Origin: Corynebacterium haematomassiliense
Lineage (GTDB): Bacteria; Actinomycetota; Actinomycetes; Mycobacteriales; Mycobacteriaceae
Length of the DNA: 64,000 bases
NCBI RefSeq assembly: GCF_013978595.1
Contig: NZ_JACDTZ010000002.1
Span: 310,001 to 374,000 of the forward strand
Direction of reading: 5' to 3'
The notes beneath the pieces are model-generated. The model worked only from the letters and a program-made list of their open reading frames with translations, was not told where the DNA came from and did no database searches. Positions 58,126-64,000 of the stretch are shown here, piece after piece. Both the position numbers and the translations under genes were made by a program. Numbering within the stretch: the first letter of the stretch is position 1; the number at the start of each line of letters is the position of its first letter.

Positions 58126-59198
58126 AGCTTCGGAGCCTGTTGTCGCTGCGCGCAGACGCGACCAACCTCACCGAGATCCCGGTGCACAGCTTGCTGGACG
58201 TTGTGAACATCCCCACGGCGGCGCGCGCCACCCCGTGGTCGCTGATCGCGCGCCGCTTCTTCTACGCGTTGCTGCTCATCGTCGCCGTCGCGTTCGTGGC
58301 GTACTTGGACAGGGACGGCTACTCCGAACCTTTGACGTTCATCGACGCGCTGTATTACTCCGCGGTGACGCTGTCCACCACGGGCTACGGCGACATCACG
58401 CCGGTGACGCAGTCCGCCCGCCTGATTAACATTTTTCTGATCACCCCGGCCCGCGTGGCCTTCCTGATGCTCCTGGTCGGCACCACCTTGTCGGTGCTCA
58501 CGGAGGATTCCCGCAAGACACTCCAGATCCAACAGTGGAGGAATAGCGTGCGTAACCACACTATTGTCATCGGCTACGGCACCAAGGGCCGTTCCGCAAT
58601 CGACGCCCTGATCGCCGGCGGCGCGTCGCCGTCCTCGATCGTGGTCATCGACCCGGACCCGGCCGCACTCACCGTCGCCGAGAAGCGCGGGCTGATCACC
58701 GTCCACGGCAACGGCACCAAGTCGGACGTGCTGCGCGTGGCCGCCATCAGCCGCGCGCGGTCTGTGATCGTGGCGCCGTCGTCGGACGACACCGCCGTGC
58801 TGATCACTCTGTCGGTGCGCGAGATGGCGCCGAGCGCGATGATCGTGGCCAGCGTGCGCGAAGGCGAGAACCAGCACTTGCTCATGCAGTCCGGTGCGGA
58901 CTCGGTGATCGTCTCCTCCGAAACCGCGGGCCGCCTGCTCGGCATCGCCACCGTGACCCCGCCGGTGGTGGAGATGATGGAAGACCTGCTCAGCCCGGAC
59001 GAGGGCTTCGCGGTTGCGGAGCGCCCGATCGCTGACGACGAGGTCGGCGCGAACCCCCGCCACCTCGCCGACATCGTGCTGGGCGTGGTGCGCTCCGGCG
59101 AGCTCTACCGCATCGATTCCCCCGAGGCGGAGACGGTGGAGCCGGGCGATCGCCTGCTGTACGTGCGCATGAACGGCGCGATCACCAACCGGGATTAA
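58122..59198 (+). CDS. cglK: Potassium channel with RCK domain (CglK-like)
   Basis: A 358-residue two-helix K+ channel: helix 1 (FFYALLLIVAVAFVAYL), pore TLSTTGYGDITPV with the TTGYGD filter, helix 2 (FLITPARVAFLMLLVGTTL), then a cytoplasmic RCK/TrkA-N domain (NHTIVIGYGTKGRSAIDALI) and TrkA-C. CglK of C. glutamicum is required for pH homeostasis and growth at low pH. A strong internal ribosome site at 58537 probably yields a separate RCK-only protein. Overlaps adnB by 4 bases. Confidence 0.94.
   Translation: MKLRSLLSLRADATNLTEIPVHSLLDVVNIPTAARATPWSLIARRFFYALLLIVAVAFVAYLDRDGYSEPLTFIDALYYSAVTLSTTGYGDITPVTQSARLINIFLITPARVAFLMLLVGTTLSVLTEDSRKTLQIQQWRNSVRNHTIVIGYGTKGRSAIDALIAGGASPSSIVVIDPDPAALTVAEKRGLITVHGNGTKSDVLRVAAISRARSVIVAPSSDDTAVLITLSVREMAPSAMIVASVREGENQHLLMQSGADSVIVSSETAGRLLGIATVTPPVVEMMEDLLSPDEGFAVAERPIADDEVGANPRHLADIVLGVVRSGELYRIDSPEAETVEPGDRLLYVRMNGAITNRD
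58537..58550 (+). promoter_or_regulatory. Internal ribosome-binding site and start codon within cglK
   Basis: GGAGG (58537-58541) is 6 bases before an in-frame GTG at 58548, codon 143, exactly at the beginning of the RCK domain (VRNHTIVIGYG). The same design is known for MthK and, as I recall, was reported for CglK, where extra soluble RCK subunits complete the gating ring. Confidence 0.7.
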
Positions 59199-59202
59199 CC
59201 GG

Positions 59203-59997
59203 ATGCTGTTGCTCATCGATGCTGCCGGGCGCTTCCCACTCGGTACCGACGGGGAGCCAAAGCTTTTCGACGCACCTCCGGCCGCCACCGAAATCACCTC
59301 CCGCGTGCACGTGACCCGCGAGGTCACCGCGGCGCGGGTGCACGGCGTTGACGCGGCAGACCTCGCCGGGCCAGGCGGGGCTACCGGGGACGCGCGCACT
59401 CACGCCTGCCACCCGCTGGCGGCACGTGCGGTCGGTTTAGTCAACGCCCGCGAGCGCACCCGTTTCGACCCGGCGGACGGTTCCGAGGTGCGCTGGGGCG
59501 ACGGCGGCATCGTCGCCCGCGGCGCCACCGGCCGGCCAATCTTCCCGCGGCTGGACCCGTGCGTGATCGGCCTGGTGGAGGACCCGAAAGGCGAGCGGAT
59601 CCTGCTGGTGGAAAACGCCCGCCGCCCCGGCTACCTCACCCTGGTGGCAGGCTACGTGGATGTCGGCGAGACCCTCGAAGCCGCGTTCGCCCGCGAGGTG
59701 TGGGAGGAAACCGGTCGGCGCGTAACCGGCGTGCGCTACCTGCGCTCCCAGCCGTGGCCACTCTCGGGCGCGCTCATGCTCGGCATGGCGGCGCGCACGG
59801 CGGACGTCAATGCGCAAGCGCCCACCGACGGCGAGCTGACACGCACCGTGTGGGCCAGCCGCGACGAACTGGACTCTCTCACGCTCGCGGTGGAGGGCAC
59901 CATCGCCCGCGCGCTCATCGACGACTGGGCGGCCACACGGCCGACACGGCCGACACCGCAGACACCCAACCCGGAAGGAGCACACCCATGGCGATAG
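59203..59997 (+). CDS. nudC: NAD(+) diphosphatase-type Nudix hydrolase
   Basis: Expected to split NADH or remove NAD caps from RNA. The 264-residue protein has the Nudix box GYVDVGETLEAAFAREVWEE (then TG) and the NudC marker SQPWPLSGALMLG. The zinc-ribbon cysteines usually placed before the Nudix domain are absent (ARAVGLVNARERTRFDPADG), so the zinc site is lost. The C-terminus has a short proline-threonine tail made by a 9-base tandem repeat. Overlaps uvrD2 by 10 bases. Confidence 0.88.
   Translation: MLLLIDAAGRFPLGTDGEPKLFDAPPAATEITSRVHVTREVTAARVHGVDAADLAGPGGATGDARTHACHPLAARAVGLVNARERTRFDPADGSEVRWGDGGIVARGATGRPIFPRLDPCVIGLVEDPKGERILLVENARRPGYLTLVAGYVDVGETLEAAFAREVWEETGRRVTGVRYLRSQPWPLSGALMLGMAARTADVNAQAPTDGELTRTVWASRDELDSLTLAVEGTIARALIDDWAATRPTRPTPQTPNPEGAHPWR
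59933..59967 (+). repeat. 9-bp tandem repeat at the 3' end of nudC
   Basis: About four units related to CCGACACGG encode the TRPTRPTPQTP tail of NudC. Confidence 0.5.
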
Positions 59998-62036
59998 ACC
60001 TCAGCGTGCTGGATGAGGACCAGCGTGTGGCGGCGGAAGCGCCGCGCGGGCCGGTGTGCATCCTCGCCGGCGCGGGCACGGGTAAAACCCGCACGATCAC
60101 CTACCGCATCGCCAACCTGATCGACCGCGGCCAGGTCGCCCCGAACCGTGTGCTGGCGGTGACGTTTACCAAGCGCGCCGCCGGCGAGATGCGCGACCGC
60201 TTGACCGCGATGGGCATCGGCGGGGTGCAGGCGCGCACGTTCCACTCCGCGGCGATGCGCCAGCTGCAGTACTTCTGGCCCCAGATCGCAGGCGATCTGC
60301 CGTGGCGGGTGCTGGACAACAAGTTCCCCATCGTCGCGCGCGCCACCCGCGCCGCAGGCCTGGACACGGGCAAGGAAATGGTGCGCGACTTGCTCAGTGA
60401 GATCGAGTGGGCGAAGTCATCGGTCATCGGCCCGGAGGACTACGTGCAGCGCATCGCCGACTCCCCGCGCACCCCTCCGGCGGACGCGCAGAAGGTCGCG
60501 CAGGTCTACCGCTTCTACGAGGAGGCGAAGACCAGCCCGGAGGGCATGCTGATCGATTACGACGACCTGCTCATCCACGTCGCCGGGGCCCTGGAGAACG
60601 CGCCGGCGGTGGCGGAGGAGTTCCGCGCGCAGTACCAGTCGTTCGTTGTGGACGAGTACCAGGACGTCACCCCCTTGCAACAGCGCGTGCTGGAGGCCTG
60701 GCTGGGTACCCGCGACGACCTGACGGTGGTCGGCGACGCCAACCAGACCATTTACTCGTTTACCGGCGCGACCCCGGATTACCTGTTGAACTTTTCGCGC
60801 ACGTACGAGCACGCGACCGTGGTGAAGCTGCAGCGTGACTACCGCTCGACGGTGGAGATCACGGACCTGGCCAACACCGTCATCGGCAAGGCCAGCGGCC
60901 GCATCGCCGGCACCCGTCTGGAGCTGCAGGGCATGCGCGGGCACGGTCCAGAACCGCAGTTCAACGGCTATGACGACGAGCCCGCGGAGGCCCGCGCGGT
61001 GGCGCAGAAGGTGCGCAAGCTGCTCAACGACGGCGTCCCTGCCCGCGAAATCGCCATCTTGTACCGCATCAACGCCCAGTCCGCCGCGTTTGAAGCCGCG
61101 CTGGCGGACGAGGGGATTGTCTACCAGGTCCGCGGCGGCGAGGGGTTTTTCCAGCGCGCGGAGATCCGCGAGGCGTTCGCGCAGCTGTTGCGCGCCTCCA
61201 AGCGCACGGACCTGCCGGACGATCCGGTGCGCATCGCGCGTGCCGCGCTCGCCCCGCTGGGGCTGACGCCGGAGGAACCGGAGGGCGCGAAGGCGCGCGA
61301 GCGCTGGCAGTCCCTGAGCGCGCTGGTGGATCTGATCGAGGAGATCGTGCGCACCCGCGAGGCATCCACCATGGCGGAGGTGCTGGGCTCGCTGCGCCGC
61401 CGCGCGGAGGCGAAGCAGCCCCCGGCGGTGGACGGGGTGACGCTGGCCAGCCTGCACGCCGCGAAGGGCCTGGAGTGGGACGCGGTGTTCTTGGTCGGCC
61501 TGGTGGAAAAGACGCTGCCGATCTCGCACGCGCTGAAAGCCGGCGACGAGCAGATCGAGGAGGAGCGCCGCCTGTTCTATGTCGGTGTCACGCGTGCGCG
61601 CGAGCACCTGCACATGTCGTGGTCGCTGGCGCGCCAGGAGGGCGGGCACAAAAGCCGCACCCGCTCGCGCTTCTTGGACGGGCTGGTGCCGGAGCTGGAG
61701 GTGGAAAAATCTCCGCAGCGGCTCAAGCGCGCGAAGCGCTGCCGGGTGTGCGGCAACCAGCTAGGCACGCCCGCGGAGAAATCCCTGGGTCGCCACGAGG
61801 AATGCGAGCCGAACTTCGACGAGGCCGTCTACGCCGCGCTGAAGCGCTGGCGCCTGGACGTCTCACGCGCCGCGGGCCAGCCAGCGTTCGTGGTGTTCAC
61901 GGACGCGACACTGATGTCGATCGCGGAGGCCATGCCTGCAGACGAGCGCGAGCTGCTCGGTGTCTCCGGCGTGGGCCCGGTGAAGGTGGACAACTACGGC
62001 GCGGGCGTGCTCGAGGTGCTGGGGCAGTTCCGCTAA
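59988..62036 (+). CDS. uvrD2: ATP-dependent DNA helicase UvrD2
   Basis: Superfamily 1 3'-5' helicase for repair. The 682-residue protein has CILAGAGTGKTRTITYR, VTFTKRAAGEMRDRL, VVDEYQDVTPLQQRVL, GDANQTIYSFTGA, SLHAAKGLEWDAVFLVG and YVGVTRAREHLHMSWS. A tetracysteine motif (CRVCGNQLGT...HEEC, about 585-605) links to a C-terminal HRDC domain, as in mycobacterial UvrD2. GGAAGGAG precedes the ATG. The mycoredoxin gene usual between nudC and uvrD2 in relatives is absent. Confidence 0.95.
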   Translation: MAIDLSVLDEDQRVAAEAPRGPVCILAGAGTGKTRTITYRIANLIDRGQVAPNRVLAVTFTKRAAGEMRDRLTAMGIGGVQARTFHSAAMRQLQYFWPQIAGDLPWRVLDNKFPIVARATRAAGLDTGKEMVRDLLSEIEWAKSSVIGPEDYVQRIADSPRTPPADAQKVAQVYRFYEEAKTSPEGMLIDYDDLLIHVAGALENAPAVAEEFRAQYQSFVVDEYQDVTPLQQRVLEAWLGTRDDLTVVGDANQTIYSFTGATPDYLLNFSRTYEHATVVKLQRDYRSTVEITDLANTVIGKASGRIAGTRLELQGMRGHGPEPQFNGYDDEPAEARAVAQKVRKLLNDGVPAREIAILYRINAQSAAFEAALADEGIVYQVRGGEGFFQRAEIREAFAQLLRASKRTDLPDDPVRIARAALAPLGLTPEEPEGAKARERWQSLSALVDLIEEIVRTREASTMAEVLGSLRRRAEAKQPPAVDGVTLASLHAAKGLEWDAVFLVGLVEKTLPISHALKAGDEQIEEERRLFYVGVTRAREHLHMSWSLARQEGGHKSRTRSRFLDGLVPELEVEKSPQRLKRAKRCRVCGNQLGTPAEKSLGRHEECEPNFDEAVYAALKRWRLDVSRAAGQPAFVVFTDATLMSIAEAMPADERELLGVSGVGPVKVDNYGAGVLEVLGQFR

Positions 62037-62054
62037 AAGCCCCCTAGAAGCACC

Positions 62055-62897
62055 CTAAAAACACATGGCGCAGTCCGGGTGCGGCGGCAGCGTCGCCGTG
62101 GACACCGGGTTCGGTGCGAACGGGTCCACCACGGTGAGCAGCCCGGCGTTCGGCTTCGGCGCCGAGACCCCGGGCGGGTCCGGCACGCCCGCCAAGCGCC
62201 GCAGCAACACCGCGGCAAACGCGGCGCCGGCCGCGGCTGCGATGGGCTCGCCCTGCACGCTCAGCGGCGCGCGCTGCTCCACCACGGGCCAGTTGGGGTC
62301 CCGGTCCAGAAGGTAGAGGCGCACGCACAACGGGCATGGGCCAGGCCGCGCGCACACCGGGCCCACCACCACGCGCGCGTCCACCTGTGTCACCGGTAGC
62401 ACCGCGCCCTGTCGCTGTCGGGTCAGTGCGGCGAGCTCGCCGAGTAGGGCAGTGGTGTTCACCGCCGCCACCGGCACCCACGTGTCGCCGCGCAGGAGGA
62501 ACTTCGACAGCGCCTCGTTGCGCGCTTGCGTGCGCACATCTAATCCGCACTCGCGCAGCCTGGCGGTCACCGCCGTGGCCAATCTGCCGTGGCCGACCAG
62601 CAGCACCTCGGGTTTTATAGCCGGCACGAGCACCCGGTAGCTGACCAGGTCGTCCACCAAGCTGCGCGCGGCCTCGGCGCCGATGAGTTCGGCGAGCTGT
62701 TCGACCACCCAGCCCAGCCGACGCGGCCGCATGAGCACACCCAACAGCGCGGCGACGTCCTTGGCGTGCTCGGTGGTCACCAACCCTGTGCGCGTGGCGT
62801 CGGTGCCGAATTGCATGACGTTGTCTGCGCGCAGAAACGGGTGCGCGCCCTGGGCGAGTTTCACCCGTGAGTTGTTGTTGATCATCCCTGCATCCAC
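62055..62897 (-). CDS. TOMM leader peptide-binding/cyclodehydratase-like protein
   Basis: A 280-residue protein resembling the conserved actinobacterial protein next to uvrD2 (Rv3196-like) annotated as TOMM leader-binding. Visible parts are AQGAHPFLRADNVMQFGTDA, EVLLVGHGRLATAVTARL (E1-like nucleotide fold), the cysteine segment CARPGPCPLCVRLYLLDRDP and C-terminal HPDCAMCF, likely zinc ligands. No TOMM precursor, YcaO or oxidase is nearby, so a peptide-modification role is not supported here. GTG 62897 or ATG 62885 may be the start. Confidence 0.8.
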   Translation of the reverse strand: MDAGMINNNSRVKLAQGAHPFLRADNVMQFGTDATRTGLVTTEHAKDVAALLGVLMRPRRLGWVVEQLAELIGAEAARSLVDDLVSYRVLVPAIKPEVLLVGHGRLATAVTARLRECGLDVRTQARNEALSKFLLRGDTWVPVAAVNTTALLGELAALTRQRQGAVLPVTQVDARVVVGPVCARPGPCPLCVRLYLLDRDPNWPVVEQRAPLSVQGEPIAAAAGAAFAAVLLRRLAGVPDPPGVSAPKPNAGLLTVVDPFAPNPVSTATLPPHPDCAMCF

Positions 62898-62913
62898 CCC
62901 CGATGCGGGATCC

Positions 62914-62919
62914 TACAAT
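62914..62919 (+). promoter_or_regulatory. -10 box for the YgjP-type gene
   Basis: TACAAT, 8 bases before ATG 62928. It overlaps a minus-strand TAGGAT (62910-62915) that could serve the divergent gene. Confidence 0.45.
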
Positions 62920-62927
62920 GCATTGCC

Positions 62928-63455
62928 ATGGCTGGCAGGCAAACGCAGAACAATTCGACGCCGTACCGCGTGATCCGCTCGGCGCGCAGGACGCGCTCGG
63001 TGCAGGCGCGGCTGGTCGGCGGGGTGGCGGAAATCCGCATCCCCGCGCACTTCACCGACGCGCAGGAGCGCGAGGCGGTCACCGAGATGCTGGCCAAGCT
63101 CGACCGCAAGACAAAGGCGCGCCCGCTTGACGACGATTCCCTGCGCACGCGCGCCGATTCCCTCAACGCAAACGTCCTGGACGGCCAAGCACGCATCGGC
63201 TCGATTCGGTGGGTGTCCAACCAGCGCTCGCGGTGGGGCTCGTGCACGGTTGCCACCGGCGATATCCGCATCAGCGACCGGTTAAAGCAGGTGCCGGACT
63301 ACGTACTGAACGCGGTGATCGTGCACGAGCTGACGCACACGTTCATCCCCAACCACAGCGCCGAGTTCTACCAGTGGGCGGACAAGGTGCCGTACGCGGA
63401 GCGCGCCCGCGGCTACCTGGAGGCCTACCAGCGCTTCGGAAGCTCAGAGGCCTAG
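62928..63455 (+). CDS. YgjP-like (DUF45) metallopeptidase-fold protein
   Basis: A 175-residue protein with the zincin motif IVHELTHTFIPNHSAEFY (HExxH plus downstream His) and the family phrase GSIRWVSNQRSRWGSCTVAT. Relatives include E. coli YgjP. The N-terminus is basic (VIRSARRTRSVQARLVGG). Leaderless start at ATG 62928. Its stop overlaps the opposing gene by 4 bases. Confidence 0.9.
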   Translation: MAGRQTQNNSTPYRVIRSARRTRSVQARLVGGVAEIRIPAHFTDAQEREAVTEMLAKLDRKTKARPLDDDSLRTRADSLNANVLDGQARIGSIRWVSNQRSRWGSCTVATGDIRISDRLKQVPDYVLNAVIVHELTHTFIPNHSAEFYQWADKVPYAERARGYLEAYQRFGSSEA

Positions 63456-64000
63456 AGCTCGGTGCCGTCCTCGCGGCCGTCGTCCTTGCCGTCGCCGTCT
63501 TCCCGCTTGAGCTCCGGGTTGTCGCGCAGCTCCTGCTCGAGCTTGGCAAATTCGTCGTCGAAGTCGGTGTCGGGCTGATCGTCGAGAAGCGTGTCAATGA
63601 ACGCCGCAGGGTTGTCCAGGTGCTCCGCGGACGGCATGAAGTCCGGGTGGTTCCACACCTGGTCGCGGCGCTCGGTGCCCACGGCGGTGTCGATGCGGCG
63701 CCACAGCTCGGCGGCGTCGCGGGTGCGCGGGGCGCCCAGCTCGATGCCGACGATGTTGGCGAAGGCCTGCTCGGCGGAGCCGCCGGTGGCGCGGCGGCGC
63801 GCCCACGCCTCGGCCAGCTGCGGGGTGGACGGGATACGGTCGCCGAGTGCCTCGGCCACCACCACGTCGACCCAGCCTTCCACCAGGGCGATCAGCGTCT
63901 CCAGGCGGGAGGTGGCGCCGGCGTTGCGGGTGCCCACGCGCGGGGAGAGGTCCTCGCCCTGCAGGTTCTGCAGCGCCTCCTGGATCTGCTGCGGGTCGCC
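63452..64000 (-). CDS. Zinc-dependent metalloprotease-family protein (DUF2342), 3' part
   Basis: The C-terminal 182 residues of a gene continuing beyond base 64000. It carries the late family segments SRLETLIALVEGWVDVVVAEAL (in part), FANIVGIELGAPRTRDAAEL and WNHPDFMPSAEHLDNPAAFI, with an acidic tail. These match the DUF2342 family of actinobacteria, whose zinc-binding HExxH lies upstream, outside the window. Confidence 0.85.
   Translation of the reverse strand, partial: GDPQQIQEALQNLQGEDLSPRVGTRNAGATSRLETLIALVEGWVDVVVAEALGDRIPSTPQLAEAWARRRATGGSAEQAFANIVGIELGAPRTRDAAELWRRIDTAVGTERRDQVWNHPDFMPSAEHLDNPAAFIDTLLDDQPDTDFDDEFAKLEQELRDNPELKREDGDGKDDGREDGTEL

Noticed and set aside
62055..62897. A TOMM (thiazole/oxazole-modified peptide) biosynthesis cluster
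   Set aside because: Only the leader-binding-like protein is present; no YcaO protein, dehydrogenase or precursor peptide lies within reach, and the gene is a conserved uvrD2 neighbour.

Overview
The window is high-G+C actinobacterial chromosome, almost certainly from a Corynebacterium. The evidence is gene content and order: accBC-sseA-(maf, accE, accD)-birA-purK-purE; an LCP protein and wbbL-like glycosyltransferase beside a mannose-1-phosphate guanylyltransferase, WhiB2, DUF3499, phosphomannomutase and manA; tmk-mtrA-mtrB-lpqB-comF-hpf-secA1; rsgA-aroA-SRAP-sigH-rshA-bL37-whiB1; and rhlE-DUF3107-DUF3152-TIGR02569-adnA-adnB-cglK-nudC-uvrD2. This is conserved core chromosome, not a prophage, plasmid or island. 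I see no rRNA, tRNA, CRISPR array, insertion sequence or integrase.

Layout. 1-8.8 kb: acyl-CoA carboxylase genes (AccBC, AccE, a divergent AccD), a sulfurtransferase, an ATP-grasp-like protein, a lipoprotein and three tandem ankyrin-like paralogues. 8.9-17.7 kb: a DUF4143 ATPase inserted beside birA, acetolactate decarboxylase, purK/purE, a solitary ribbon-helix-helix protein and an AbgT transporter. 17.8-28.4 kb: envelope assembly and mannose/GDP-mannose supply (LCP ligase, glycosyltransferase, ManC-like, ManB, ManA) with WhiB2. 28.4-37.6 kb: thymidylate kinase, the MtrAB-LpqB envelope-control system, ComF, ribosome hibernation factor and SecA1. 37.7-46 kb: RsgA, AroA, SRAP, the SigH-RshA stress switch, a surface metzincin, ribosomal protein bL37 and WhiB1. 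46-64 kb: RhlE, conserved actinobacterial proteins, AdnAB helicase-nuclease, the CglK potassium channel, NudC, UvrD2, a TOMM-type protein and two metalloproteases (the last runs off the window).

Two non-coding signals stand out. First, several intergenic spacers carry palindromic elements built alike around a CTGGG core, but each locus uses its own terminal word. They include three copies of one 77-bp element and seven copies of the 17-bp palindrome GGATTGTTGAACAATCC upstream of the metzincin. Second, the 11-mer GCTTATCGACG occurs at least 14 times in the first 42 kb, on both strands and mostly inside genes, where composition predicts well under one copy.

Many genes have a -10 hexamer 6-8 bases before the start codon and no Shine-Dalgarno sequence, so leaderless transcription is common here; I used this rule to choose several starts. 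All assignments come from reading the sequence and from recalled family knowledge; no database search was possible.
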